Positions 54,622-64,000 of a DNA stretch of 64,000 nucleotides are shown here, in pieces. A model generated the notes under the pieces. It did no database searches. It was given only the letters and a program-made list of their open reading frames with translations, and was not told the origin of the DNA. The translations under genes were made by a program, and so were the position numbers. Position 1 is the first letter of the stretch. Each line of letters opens with the position of its first letter. The DNA comes from Euphorbia lathyris (Eukaryota > Streptophyta > Magnoliopsida > Malpighiales > Euphorbiaceae): contig NC_088913.1 of the NCBI RefSeq assembly GCF_963576675.1, positions 91,821,001 through 91,885,000 on the forward strand, written 5' to 3'.

Positions 54622-54891
54622 GGCTTAAGATTACATTATTTTATGAGAAATTTACACAATTAATCCAATGGGGAGGTCCATATATTATATAACATAGATT
54701 ATAAGATACTGGTACTTATCTATTTTTTTAAACATTAAGAAAACCACCGGTTTGGTTAACCACTTTTTCCGATTCAGATTACTGGTTTTCGGTTCGGTTA
54801 CCGGTTTGACCGGTTTTTTTCGCCCACCCTTAGGCTTAAGATTACATTATTTTATGAGAAATTTACACAATTAATCCAATGGGGAGGTCCA
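54500..54891. repeat. Tandem duplication with a 30-bp inverted filler
   Basis: 54500-54680 and 54711-54891 are 181-bp copies differing at about three positions. The 30 bp between them (54681-54710) is the exact reverse complement of 54391-54420, with GGTA microhomology at the junction. Copy 1 carries the first 35 bp of the MULE at 54857. Confidence 0.85.
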
Positions 54892-55995
54892 TTTTATATT
54901 TTTAGACCTATTTCAACACATGCTACCGAACTAGACATTTACAATACTCATTTACCCCGAAATACCCTTGATCTCACAACGCCTTACATTCTCTTTGCTA
55001 TTTGTGATAAAGCGGGCCATTTCCGAGGTGATTTGTGAAACAAACTAATGGCGAATCATGGCAAAATATCGAAGAAAAAAGATGCAAAAGGCTTAATAAC
55101 ACCAAATCAAAGGTAAGCTTTCTCTATTTCTCTTTGTGTTTTTTGCATTTAGTATTTCAGATAGGATTAGGTTTTGACTTCCTTGTGATTAAACTTGGAT
55201 CTTTATGTTTGGTTAGGTTAGTATTAATTGTATAACGATGATTTTCAAATGCATTTAGAATGTATTTGTTTGATTTATTGGTTTAGAAATTGAAGGATTT
55301 AGATCCTGAGTTAATTTGCAATACTTTGCAATTTATGAGCTTGCTTCATAATTACCAAGTTGTGAAGCAATAAACCCTAAACCCTCAATCTCTACAACTT
55401 CGTGAATATATAAATGAGAAGCTTCCTGATGAATTGTTTAGCCAATTTTTTTAGCAACAGGACTTCACAATAGGTAAATGTGAAGTTGTCTGATGAATTG
55501 TGAAGCTATTTTTAGCAAAAAAAACAAAACAAAAAAAAACTTTGCAAATAGGTAAATGTGAAGATCTCTAATGAATTGTGAATCCATTTTTAGCAAAGAG
55601 CTTCACACATAGGTAAATACGAAGTATTATTAATCCATTTTTTTAGCAAAGGACTTTATAATGGTAAACTTTCCACTTCAATTGCGAATTGCAATTTTTC
55701 AACTTTTTAGCAATTGAAATTACGAATAATGGTTACTTTGCAAATAAGTAAATCAGAAGCCTTCAGGTTAATTGTAAAATTGGTTTGTTTTATAAAACAC
55801 AAATTGTTCTTATTTTTACAGAGTAAAGTAGCAAAGCTAAAATCGGATAGTGATTTTGTCTTGTGTTGTTAGTCCTATATACTTAGGATATTTATGAAAA
55901 ACATATATTATAAGTGTCTAGTTTAGTAGCATGTGTTGAAAAATGTCTAAAACTATAAACGAACCTTCCCATTGAATTAGTTTTATAAATTCCCC
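54857..55995. mobile_element. Mutator-like element (1.14 kb), possible Pack-MULE
   Basis: Terminal inverted repeats of about 100 bp, including TTTCAACACATGCTACC and GTAGCATGTGTTGAAA, and flanking 9-mers TATTTTATG (54848-54856) and TTTTTTATG (55996-56004). No transposase. At 55056-55112 an exon-like stretch (ATGGCGAATCATGG, MANHGKISKKKDAKG) ends AAATCAAAG|GTAAGC, a good 5' splice site, and TTTTTACAG at about 55813-55821 resembles an acceptor. That makes gene-fragment capture possible but unproven. Confidence 0.65.
55440..55680. repeat. Minisatellite inside the MULE
   Basis: About four units of 55-75 bp, each with CCATTTTTAGCAAA-like and CACAATAGGTAAATGTGAAG-like words. Starts near 55440, 55505, 55582 and 55636. 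Confidence 0.7.
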
Positions 55996-56015
55996 TTTTT
56001 TATGTACAGATTAAA

Positions 56016-56207
56016 GGCATGTTTGTTTTACCTACCGTTTGATGTTACTATTTGTTGTTTGAAAATGTTGGGGATTTACTACTTTTGTAAAATGCCACTT
56101 TTCAGGTATAAAAAGTAAACATAATGACTCTAATCAAACACATAAAACTCTTCCTTACGAAATGAAGAGCTAAACATGAGCATAAAAATGAGTAACCAAA
56201 CGTATCC
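56016..56207. mobile_element. Small Tourist-like MITE
   Basis: Ends GGCATGTTTGTTTTACC and, inverted, GGATACGTTTGGTTACTC, with TAAA on both sides. About 190 bp, noncoding. Confidence 0.5.
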
Positions 56208-56264
56208 TAAATCTATTGTCCCCAATTATCCAAGCTAAATGTATACTTTAGCCCAAAAAAAAGG

Positions 56265-56670
56265 GCCTAATATATCAATAACCCCCTGAATTTGTCCAAA
56301 TGTTGCAACTGCCCCCTCCAACTTTCAATTGTAACAATTTACCCCTCAAACTTGTCCAATTTTAACAACTTACCCCTTAAACTTGTCCAATTGTAAAACA
56401 CAACCCCAAATTGCTGACATGGACTGCAATTGAAGAAACACGTGAAATACAAAATCTGCAACGCTCGTGGAGTATGATAATCAAATCTTTGGCGTGATAC
56501 GAATCCGGAAAAACTTTTTTACGGTTGCTTCAAATACGGGGTAAAAAAATTCTCAATTTAGGGTTATGTTTTACAATCGGACAAATTTAAGGGGTAAGTT
56601 GTTACAATTGAAAATTGAGAGGGGCAGTTGCAACATTTGGACAAGTTCAGAGGTTATTTGTGTATTAGGC
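56265..56670. mobile_element. MITE with about 70-bp inverted repeats
   Basis: GCCTAATATATCAATAACC ... AATTGTAACAA and inverted TTGTTACAATT ... GGTTATTTGTGTATTAGGC. The flanks are A-runs, so no duplication can be read. 56671-57519 shows only AT-rich DNA with a weak inverted pair (GCCCCCTC.. near 56950 and 57200). Confidence 0.75.
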
Positions 56671-57529
56671 AAAAAAAAAAAAAAAAAAAAAAATATCACT
56701 TTAACTTGTGACATTGAATGTTGTCATCTCATTCACAATAATTTGAGCTACTATTTGGGGCCGGATTGATATAATTATGTTTTTCCCCTTATATGTACAA
56801 TTAAAGCAATATATAGCTTTAATTTTATTAATGAGAGGATAATTAATTTGATCATATTATTGATGTTGTAGGTTTAATAGCTTTATAGCCCCTTAATCTG
56901 TTCTTTTTTTCACTTTGCCCCCATCAATTTAGAGGACAACCACTTAGCCCCCTCTACTCAACGACTGTAACATTTCGTATCTCTTTATATGTCTACATGG
57001 CATTGATTAGCCATATCTACTCACTGTGTGAATCTTATTTACCCCACAACTCTCCAAATGTAACACTTTTTGCGCCTATTTCAAAACAATGAATAACGAG
57101 TTCACATCAGGATGCATAAAATTATTGAAATTGATGCAACATGTATCTCGGAATGTAGATACATAATGCCACGTAGGTACTAAGTGTTACATTAGTTGAG
57201 TTAAGGGGATTATAGCATTTCCAGGATATTTTTAATCCATTTTCTAAAAAATAATGTAAACAATTGACTCTTAGTGATTTGATAAATTACTAATACATAT
57301 CATTTTCAACAATACACCTCATATTCAATCCTAATTTATTATTTTATCATTAAAACTATCAAATATTGTTATATTTACCAATAGTAAGAGGAGTGAGACT
57401 ATTCAATAATAAATTATTAAAAAAATGAAATAATGAGGTAGATGATATGGAAGCTCATAACGATTTGATTTGATGAGCCGCTAAGAAGTTGTTGGGTTTA
57501 ATTTTTAACATCTCCATCCTTAAATTTTA

Positions 57530-58045
57530 GGGTTAAATACACCATTGATCACTAAACTTATATGGTTATCTCAAAATGGTCACTCAACTTCAATTTGTCT
57601 CAATAAAATCACTCAACTTTGAGTTTTGTCTCAATTAGGTCACTCTGACGATTTCAGTGATTAAAAAGCATTGAAATGATGACATACGTGACACGTCTGC
57701 ATAAGTCAACTCAAATCTCTAACTGAAATGACACATGACATCCACGTATGCGTCAAATGGCTATCACATATCGGTTATTTTTATGAAAAACAACAAAATT
57801 TAGTTTTTTTCATAAAAAATAACCGACACATTGATGTCATATGTCGTTTCGATCAAAGATCTGAGGTGATTCATGTTGACATGTCACCTACGTTATCATT
57901 GCGATATTTTTTAATCACTGTAATCGATAGAGTGACCTAATTGAGACAAAACTCAAAGTTGAGTAATTTTATTGAGATAAATTGAAGTTGAGTGACCATT
58001 TTGAGACAATCATGTAAGTTCAGTGACCAATGGTATATTTAACCC
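57530..58045. mobile_element. Mutator-like MITE, family M2, well-preserved copy
   Basis: Ends GGGTTAAATACACCATTG and, inverted, CAATGGTATATTTAACCC, with inverted repeats of over 150 bp and a core CATCCACGTATGCGTCAA. A perfect 10-bp duplication TTAAATTTTA lies at 57520-57529 and 58046-58055. Related copy at 17711-18180. Confidence 0.88.
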
Positions 58046-58055
58046 TTAAATTTTA

Positions 58056-58679
58056 ACTTAAGAGTCCAGTTAAGAGACTGTTGGAGATTCTTCCGTAAGT
58101 TGAGGTGGCAAAATGAAAACAATGATAAGTTGAGGGGTTGTGAAGGTATTAAACCCATGTTGTAATAATAGAAGAAAAATTAGTTAGTTGATAATTTGAA
58201 TAAAGTGGGGTATAGATGAAAGAAGATTTTAATTGAATGACAGAAAAAGAAGAAAGCCAAATTATTAAATTAAATTAATGTTTGACCCACAAAAAATGGC
58301 AGTTCAACTAAAAACCAACTAATATAAGAAGACAGCTGAGCTGGTTTTTACTGACAAAAACAGCATAGAGAATTATTAAGGTCAAATGTATATTCATTTT
58401 GGAATCTCTCTATTGAGATCCTTGAATCATGCCTTCATTTTCATTTTTTTAATTTTTATAATTTTTATTTCCTAGTTGCCTTAAATACTTTAAGGCAAAG
58501 TTTATACATATATACAACTAATCCAAAGATAAAGATTCCTAATTTTATATTTTTTATTTTATATTTTTAAGATAAGTACAAAAACAAACTTTGTATTTTA
58601 TATATGTTTAAGTGTTTTTACTTATATGAAAAGATATATATTTATTATTATTATAAGAGGAAGTAGTTAAAAACTACCG
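58056..58679. other. AT-rich intergenic DNA
   Basis: No gene or mobile-element edge supported. Confidence 0.45.
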
Positions 58680-59960
58680 AACACATCCTAGGAAAAGCGA
58701 CACCTTGTATATCCCGGGACATCAACTGATGCAGCATATTAGGAGGGTGCTGAAAGAAGTAGACACTGAGTGGACGGTTTTTGGTATAGTTCGTTAACCA
58801 ATTAGTACAAACAGTTACTCTCTCTATGGATATGTATTATCTCTACCTCTCAGTTTCTAGCTAGAAGAGATTTGATATCTTCCAAGATGCTACTAAGATC
58901 GTTTGTAGTAGTTGTGGTGTGGCTTTATGAGAGTTATCGTAGATTGACTGTCTGGTTTGAGAATCACATTTTTAAGCTATTTATCCCACACTAGCACTAA
59001 ACCGTTGAAGATACCCTAAAGCTGTGTTTTAATAATAGAACAAATCTCAATATTCCTTGCTATCTCGTTTATCCATGAGCTCTTATTGTCCCTAATGATT
59101 CATCCCGAGTTAGCCCGATAGTCACCCCCCACTAACTGAGCCATAAGAATTGATCTGGTGTCAGCCCCTATTTGGTTTTGTCCAACCGATAAGACGATCC
59201 TTGACCTTCTGATCCTCCCCCTATTTGAGGTGTAATAGTTTGGTCTAATATTATATCAGTAGTGTCCTTGACCAATATTTTAGGTCTCGCAATATTAAAA
59301 TGTGTTTAGATATATTGAACATGCACTTTACTAATATACTAGAGTCATTCTCTTTTCATTTTTAACGTGAGATTCAGTTTTTTTAAAGCACGTGAGATTC
59401 GGTTTATTCATGTCCTCATCGTCATCCCTTTAAGGTCACTTCTTACTTAGGTCTGCTACTCCGGTACAACCACTTTGAACCGAATCGTTACAGGCTCATC
59501 ATCTTTGAGTCATTCTCTTTCAGTTGTAACATCAATTGTAACAACCTGGTTTAATACCATATAGATATTGTCTGCAGAAAAGAGGATAAAGGCAGTCTGA
59601 CTCTCCAATGTGTCTCGCAAACTTTTAAATTTGTGTTTGAATGTAATAGACAACCCAGAGAAATCCAGGGATGGTTTCATGCGATTCTCCACTTAAAAAG
59701 AGGGTTTTGGATTTAATAAACAAACCTCTAGCTGAGAAGAGAACTCGAGAATACCAATCATCGGTGGATCGATGCTATAGTTGGGAGGAGCTTTGGCCCG
59801 TCTGGCCCGCCTATCAATCCAAAAATACATTTTAATATACTGGATGAAGAATTTTAACCCCGTTAAAATCTCTAACTAGCCCTCAGCCCAACCAACAACC
59901 CTTTTTTAAATTTTGACGGACTTTCTTATAACTTTATCCTGCGTTCGCGGCTCTCGATGC
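58680..59960. other. Unidentified GC-richer segment
   Basis: Compositionally distinct from its surroundings (CATCCTAGGAAAAGCGACACC near 58687; TTGGCCCGTCTGGCCCGCC near 59791). Only short open frames (59510-59692 minus) with no recognised domain. It may be an old LTR or a decayed gene. Confidence 0.35.
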
Positions 59961-60147
59961 GAATTGAACCCTTAGATTTTGTTTGTTGGTTCCACCACTC
60001 CACAAGTACAATATACTTGAATTATTATATTACATTATTTTCTCAAAGAAAATAAAGTTTTTGAAAGAATGTTTCAAAATATGTGAGTAATTATAATCAA
60101 CTAAGAGTGAAATCTAAATGTATTATCCATATTAAAAATACTAAGTC

Positions 60148-60151
<4 letters not shown>

Positions 60152-60199
<48 letters not shown>
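60152..60199. repeat. (TA)n microsatellite
   Basis: About 47 bp of uninterrupted TA. The surrounding 59961-60889 is very AT-rich without other features. Confidence 0.9.
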
Positions 60200-60206
<7 letters not shown>

Positions 60207-60889
60207 CTAATTAAAAAATTAATGAAATTAGTTAACAAAAAATTAATGAAATTGATGTTGAATTTACAAGAAAATTCTAATTTTATTAAAAAAAAAAAAT
60301 TGAGTGTGAACATAAAGGAAATTGAAGTATCAAAATCAACAGGATTGAAGGAACTGTCAATTATATTATATATATAAGTCAAAAATAAAATCTAAATGAA
60401 AACATAGATATAAAATTATACTTTGATTTATGGACAACTATAGTTGCCTACAATTTTGGCTAACTTATAAATCAGTCCCTACAATTATTTTTCACACTTG
60501 CATTCCATACACGTAAATAAATATATATAGTTTAATTATTTAGATAATGTTTTTTTTAGAATAATTATTTAGATAATGTTTATTATCATCATCCTCACGT
60601 TTTAGTTTATTGGGAAAATAGAAAACTTGAATTAAAAATATCTGTTAAATGTGAATTATTAATGAATTTAACTTTAAACAATTATTGATGAATTATTGAT
60701 TTATTTGGAAACATAAATTTATGTTGATTAATTATTATCCTAACTTGTTTCAAAAAAAAAAAAAATTTATTATCCTAACCATTTATGGAAGAAAAATTAA
60801 TACTATATGATTTGTTATCTAAGGATTTATATCATCAACGATTTTAATCAAGTGAACGTTTTTGTAGTTTTGTTTTTGTTATTATTATT

Positions 60890-61325
60890 TTTGAAGAAAT
60901 TATACTACGTAATTAGAAGGTTTATCATATTATTATTCTGCAACAATTCGTTTAAAAAAAGGATTTCATATTTTTTATAATTTAATAATAGAATTATAGA
61001 TTAATATTTATAAATTCGGTGATTTTTTGAATTTTTTTGTCTAATACGTATAGAAAGACCATATATTTTTTTTTATTTTTTTCACATCCCAACATATGTT
61101 TGTAATTTGTTATTGATAAAATGATGCACGTGTGAAGTGTAGATGATAAGATTAATGACTGAAAAGACAGTTTGATGAATTATTTCTCAAATGATCTAAT
61201 TTATCAATGTTAGGGGTAAAATTGTTCTTGGTTTCCGACATTATGATTAAAATTACACTATTTTAAACGTTAGGGATAAAATTTCTCTTGACCCAAAATG
61301 TTAGAGTATTTTTACACCTTAACCC
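60890..61325. mobile_element. MITE, family M4, partial
   Basis: Core ATGATGCACGTGTGAAGTGTAG and TGAATTATTTCTCAAATGATC, with right end TTTTTACACCTTAACCC. The left end is not recognisable. Confidence 0.6.
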
Positions 61326-61569
61326 AGTAAAAAAGCCACAATTTCACACATTTTCGCGTAGTTTCACCGGAATTTCAAATATGCCCAACGTGACATAACT
61401 CATTATAAACCTTTTATGAAGTAAGTTGAGTCTAAAACTCAATAAAGTTTGCAAGGATATATTAAAGCATGATACCCAAATAATCAACAAGTTTTGTCTC
61501 TCCCTCTAAATATGGTAACTAATTAGTCAAAATTATAAATCTCTAGTGCTAAGTAAGTGTTAATTTTTA

Positions 61570-62649
61570 GGGATAAAGTGCAAAAATATCTCCTGACGTT
61601 TATAGCTATGAGCAATTTTGCTCATAATGTTGGCAGCTAAAAGCAATTTTGCCCATAATGTCGGCAATTATGGTCAATTCCAGACATTATTATAAAACAC
61701 AAATATTTTATTCTTATTCTGCACCAATTACATAACCATTGTTTCTAAAAAAAATCATATGTTTTTTATTTAATAATAGAATTAGAGATTAATATTTTTA
61801 AATTCGAAGTATTTGAATTTTTTATGTCTAACTCGTACAAAATATAATATATTTAAAAAATAAAAAAATTCTTCACGTCTAATCATATGTTTGTGATATG
61901 CTACTAATTAGTGATAAAAAATGACGCGTATAGAAAGTGTAGATGACAAAATTCATGACCTATAAGACAATTTGGTGAATTATTTCTCAAATTGACTTAA
62001 CTATCAATATTAGAGGTAAATTCGCTCTTAGCTTCCAACGTTAGGGTAAAGTTGCATCATTTTAGACGTTGGGTAAATTACACCCATGGCCACTGAACTT
62101 TACCAATTTTCACATTATGGCCACTGAACTTCATTTTTTCCCGGTATGGCCACTGGACTTTACACTGTTTAACACCGGTGGCCACTTAACATCTCAAAAT
62201 GACCATTGACGGCTAAAAATAAAAAATCCAAAGCGTTAATGATATTCTAAGGAACTTTAATTCTTGAAAATTTTTGTTTTAAAGTCATTTAGGTATTGTT
62301 TGGTTAGGAGAGAAAAAGTGAATTTTTAGAGAGAGAAAGCTCAAAAAAATGTTATTTTCGAAAATAAAAAATGTGGTTCAATGGTAAATGTCGTTCTGAA
62401 AAACTTTAATTCTTGAATATTTTCATTTTGAGGTCGTTAACGGTCATTTTGAGAAGTTAGTTAAAATTGAGTGGCCACCGGTGTTAAAAAGTGTAAAGTT
62501 CAGTTGTCATACCGGGAAGAAATGAAGTTGAGTGGCCATAATATGAAAATGGATAAACTTCAGTGGCCATGGTGTAATTTACCCTTTAGACGTTAAAGGT
62601 AAAATTGCTCCTGACTGTAAACATTAATGGCATTTTTGTACCTTATCCC
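61570..62649. mobile_element. MITE, family M4, with a nested M1 copy
   Basis: Ends GGGATAAAGTGCAAAAATATC and, inverted, GGGATAAGGTACAAAAATG. Flanking 9-mers TAATTTTTA (61561-61569) and TAACTTTTA (62650-62658) differ at one base, supporting a Mutator-like origin. The right arm is interrupted by the element at 62071-62584. Confidence 0.8.
62071..62584. mobile_element. Mutator-like MITE, family M1, perfect target duplication
   Basis: Ends GGGTAAATTACACCCATGGC and, inverted, CCATGGTGTAATTTACCC, with inverted repeats of over 150 bp. A perfect 10-bp duplication TTTAGACGTT lies at 62061-62070 and 62585-62594. 514 bp, noncoding. Confidence 0.9.
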
Positions 62650-63283
62650 TAACTTTTATTTTTTTCGAGTAGCATTTTTTTTATTTTTACTCCAAATAAT
62701 ACATATAAAATATTTGGTTAAAAATAAAGAATAACCTTTATTTTAAGAACGAAACTAGGAAGTACTCCCTCCATTTTAAAATATGTGTCGTTTAAGATAA
62801 AATATAATAAATTAAGAAGTCATTTATCTAAATTCTTTTTTTGCTCTGTAACGTGGACTCAATTATCATTTTACTTTAAACAAGTTCATAAGACAATAGG
62901 ATATTTTGTAAATTCAAGACACCAAACTATTTTTTGGACCAGATGTATCAAAGTCATTAACATGTGATGTGTTTAAATTATTTTCTTTTCTTTTCTTTTT
63001 GAGATCGTTTAACTTTATACGTTAGGAAAAAAAGGAAAGTAAAATTTCTTCAACTTCAATCACAACGCGACCATCTATCGACATAAAGAGATAAAATTTA
63101 GCCTCAAAAAAACCTCTCAATTTCTTTATTTATATTTGGAGTTTTCTTTCGGCTTTTAACGAGCAAATAAATTTTTCTTTACTTTGTTTTATTTGTTTTT
63201 ATTAAATAAAACTTTTCATCAATCTACCTCTACATTGATTTTCATTGTTCTTCATTATTTGGAGGTTATATTTTTGTTTAGAT
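62650..63283. other. AT-rich intergenic DNA
   Basis: Contains CTCCCTCCATTTTAAAATATG near 62767, a Stowaway-like word with no visible partner. No gene supported. Confidence 0.4.
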
Positions 63284-63600
63284 AAATTACATCCATGACC
63301 TCTTAAATTTTTTATTTTCATTATAACCCATAAATTTCGAATCTGGATATTATAACACTTGAATTTTATACTTTTTTTTAATATTATGGTTATTTTTACT
63401 TTACCGACCTAAAAATGAAAAACTCTAAGAACTAAAATTATTTTGAACCATACTTTTCTTTACGAAACCACATTTTTTATTCTAGATCACAATTTTCTGA
63501 GTTTTTTCCTTTTAAACAACTGCTTTCTCTCTTTTATCTAAACAACCTCAAAACTAAAAGGTTGAACATTTAAAATTATTTAAAATATTATTTTAATCAT
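63284..63600. mobile_element. MITE, family M1, left half only
   Basis: AAATTACATCCATGACCTC followed by diverged family sequence (GAACTAAAATTATTTTG, CTGCTTTCTCTC). No right inverted repeat is found before 63830. Confidence 0.5.
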
Positions 63601-63830
63601 CCCTACAATGGAAAAATTACATGTTATTTAAAATTATAAACCAGTTATACATTAGTTGAAAATTGCAATTGTTACGATAAAGACTTGCAAATTTTTTTTC
63701 AACTCTAATTTAATAAGCTCAATGGTTTCAGTCTGCTTAAATAATTTTTGCATCAAACAGTTAATATTTCAAAGTTAAGCTTTTTATTGTTTAGTTAGAG
63801 AGAGAAAAGCCAGTGAATTATAAAAATAAT

Positions 63831-64000
63831 GAATAAAGTGCAAAAATACTTCTAAAGTTTACAGTCAGAAGCAATTTTACCCTTAACGTTTAAAATTGTA
63901 CAATTTTACCCAAAACATTGGCTGCCAATAGCAATTTTACCCCATAACGTTGTCAAGTTGGGTCAATTTGAGAAATAAATAATTCATCAAATTGTCTTTT
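63831..64000. mobile_element. MITE, family M4, cut by the window end
   Basis: GAATAAAGTGCAAAAATAC, then AACGTTTAAAATTGTACAAT and TTTGAGAAATAAATAATTCATC. The right end lies outside the window. Confidence 0.65.

Noticed and set aside
55035..55235. 66-residue frame at 55035 as a host gene
   Set aside because: The coding-like part covers only about 75 bp before a splice-donor-like site, and the remainder is intron-like; it is kept only as a possible captured exon.
55440..55680. CRISPR-like array (regular repeats)
   Set aside because: The units diverge, spacers are not unique and of variable length, and the context is a plant MULE; it is a minisatellite.

Overview
The window is nuclear DNA of a flowering plant, most likely a eudicot. 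The evidence is Ty3 retrotransposons of the plant-only Tat lineage with two RNase H domains, Ty1/copia remnants with a Met-type primer binding site, LINE ends with a plant-type RNase H, tRNA-derived SINEs, and many AT-rich terminal-inverted-repeat elements (Mutator-, hAT- and PIF/Harbinger-like). I found no convincing host gene, rRNA, functional tRNA or CRISPR array. Every long reading frame belongs to a mobile element.

Layout. 0-3.7 kb: a Ty1/copia gag remnant on the minus strand behind its LTR, with a second LTR of the same family in opposite orientation at the window edge. 3.7-21.7 kb: AT-rich DNA with MITEs, two copies of one SINE family, three LINE 3' ends, a Tourist-like element with an A/T-skewed core, and a copia RNase H remnant split by a solo LTR. 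21.7-45.6 kb: one nested retrotransposon complex. Element A (Tat, minus strand, target duplication ATAAA) carries solo LTR B in its left LTR (GGGCG), solo copia LTR D (AATAG) and solo Athila-like LTR E (AGGCG) in its interior. B in turn carries element C, a nearly complete Tat element on the plus strand (TATAT). 45.6-64 kb: AT-rich DNA with further solo LTRs (F and H), a copia 3' end whose LTR holds a Tourist-like MITE, a SINE inside a foldback element, a MULE with 9-bp duplications next to a tandem duplication with an inverted filler, and a MITE cluster at 61-64 kb.

How the parts work together. In A and C, gag-protease-RT-RNase H-second RNase H-integrase is read on one strand, and a separate intron-containing gene is read convergently from the other strand between integrase and the 3' LTR. 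The two antisense genes are related, share a first-intron position, and face pol across a short noncoding box that is unusually conserved. Element C's antisense gene reduces to four exons whose total length is a multiple of three, broken by only one stop codon. The two LTRs of C differ at about 5 of 427 positions and those of A at about 17 of 462, which agrees with the nesting order. Both elements are defective: C has two frameshifts in pol, and A has lost its protease and carries several stops and two solo-LTR insertions.
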